Source of the DNA: JBEKZQ01 sp049509675
GTDB taxonomy: Bacteria > Planctomycetota > Planctomycetia > Pirellulales > Thermoguttaceae
Direction: 5' to 3'
NCBI GenBank assembly: GCA_049509675.1
Contig: JBEKZQ010000198.1
Location: 1 to 13,710 of the forward strand
DNA: 13,710 nucleotides
Shown here: positions 13,638 to 13,710 of the stretch, one piece after another
Numbering within the stretch: position 1 is the first letter of the stretch
Layout of the letters: the number at the start of each line of letters is the position of its first letter
Notes under the pieces: generated by a model
The model's input: only the letters and a program-made list of their open reading frames with translations
Told to the model about the DNA's origin: nothing
The model's database searches: none
Made by a program: the position numbers and the translations under genes

Positions 13638-13710
13638 TCAGGGGAACTGCAAGGTCGGGAATTCTTCCGCGCGCGGGCCGATGTCCGCACCAGCCCGACG
13701 CGCCAGCCAG
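13638..13710 (-). CDS. Possible C-terminus of a gene entering from the right edge
   Basis: On the minus strand the frame reads WLARRAGADIGPRAEEF and ends TLQFP-stop (TGA at 13638-13640), with high GC at third codon positions as in the other genes. Only 23 codons are visible and no family is recognised, so this may be chance. If real, it would end 18 bp before the putative sigma promoter. Confidence 0.25.
   Translation of the reverse strand, partial: WLARRAGADIGPRAEEFPTLQFP

Overview
The window looks like chromosomal DNA of a high-GC, non-anammox planctomycete, probably of the Pirellulales type. This rests on the gene repertoire: a HzsA-related tri-haem protein, a Tat-exported Gfo/Idh/MocA oxidoreductase, a secreted HEAT-repeat protein, a BamB-like PQQ beta-propeller, a very short exported Tyr-rich protein with a YYPQNFWG core, and a planctomycete-style ECF sigma factor. 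No tRNA, rRNA, CRISPR array, phage gene or transposase was seen.

Layout. Nearly everything is on the minus strand, so transcription runs from right to left; the exception is the plus-strand beta-propeller gene (8790-10070). Positions 1-788 hold the N-terminal 262 residues of an MFS sugar porter. It overlaps by one base the stop of an exported clan GH-A glycoside hydrolase (788-2356), giving a hydrolase-plus-importer pair. Upstream of that pair lie an exported HEAT-repeat protein whose last ~50 codons are knocked out of frame (frameshift near 2714) and a Tat-exported Gfo/Idh/MocA oxidoreductase (4489-5802). A 396-bp gene-free stretch (5803-6198) holds several hairpins, a tandem octamer and a clear intrinsic terminator for the Tyr-rich gene (6199-6525). 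Next come an atypical SDR (6696-7559), RuvX/YqgF (7656-8135) and a CheY-like response regulator (8139-8612); the last two are 3 bp apart. The response regulator and beta-propeller genes diverge from a 177-bp promoter region. The beta-propeller gene converges on the HzsA-related gene (10276-12699) across a 173-bp MITE-like inverted-repeat element. An ECF sigma gene (12897-13484) lies upstream of the HzsA-related gene. The last ~220 bp hold its probable promoter and possibly the C-terminus of another gene.

Main themes. (1) Periplasmic or secreted carbohydrate and redox functions: glycoside hydrolase, sugar porter, Tat oxidoreductase, beta-propeller and haem protein. (2) An unusual intergenic repeat load: short-period arrays with unit lengths of exactly 7, 8 and about 9 bp, plus two longer inverted-repeat elements. 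All three heptad arrays sit on or within 2 bp of a stop codon. Two of them appear to supply the last codons and the stop of the neighbouring gene. This is the most striking pattern in the window that the genes do not explain.
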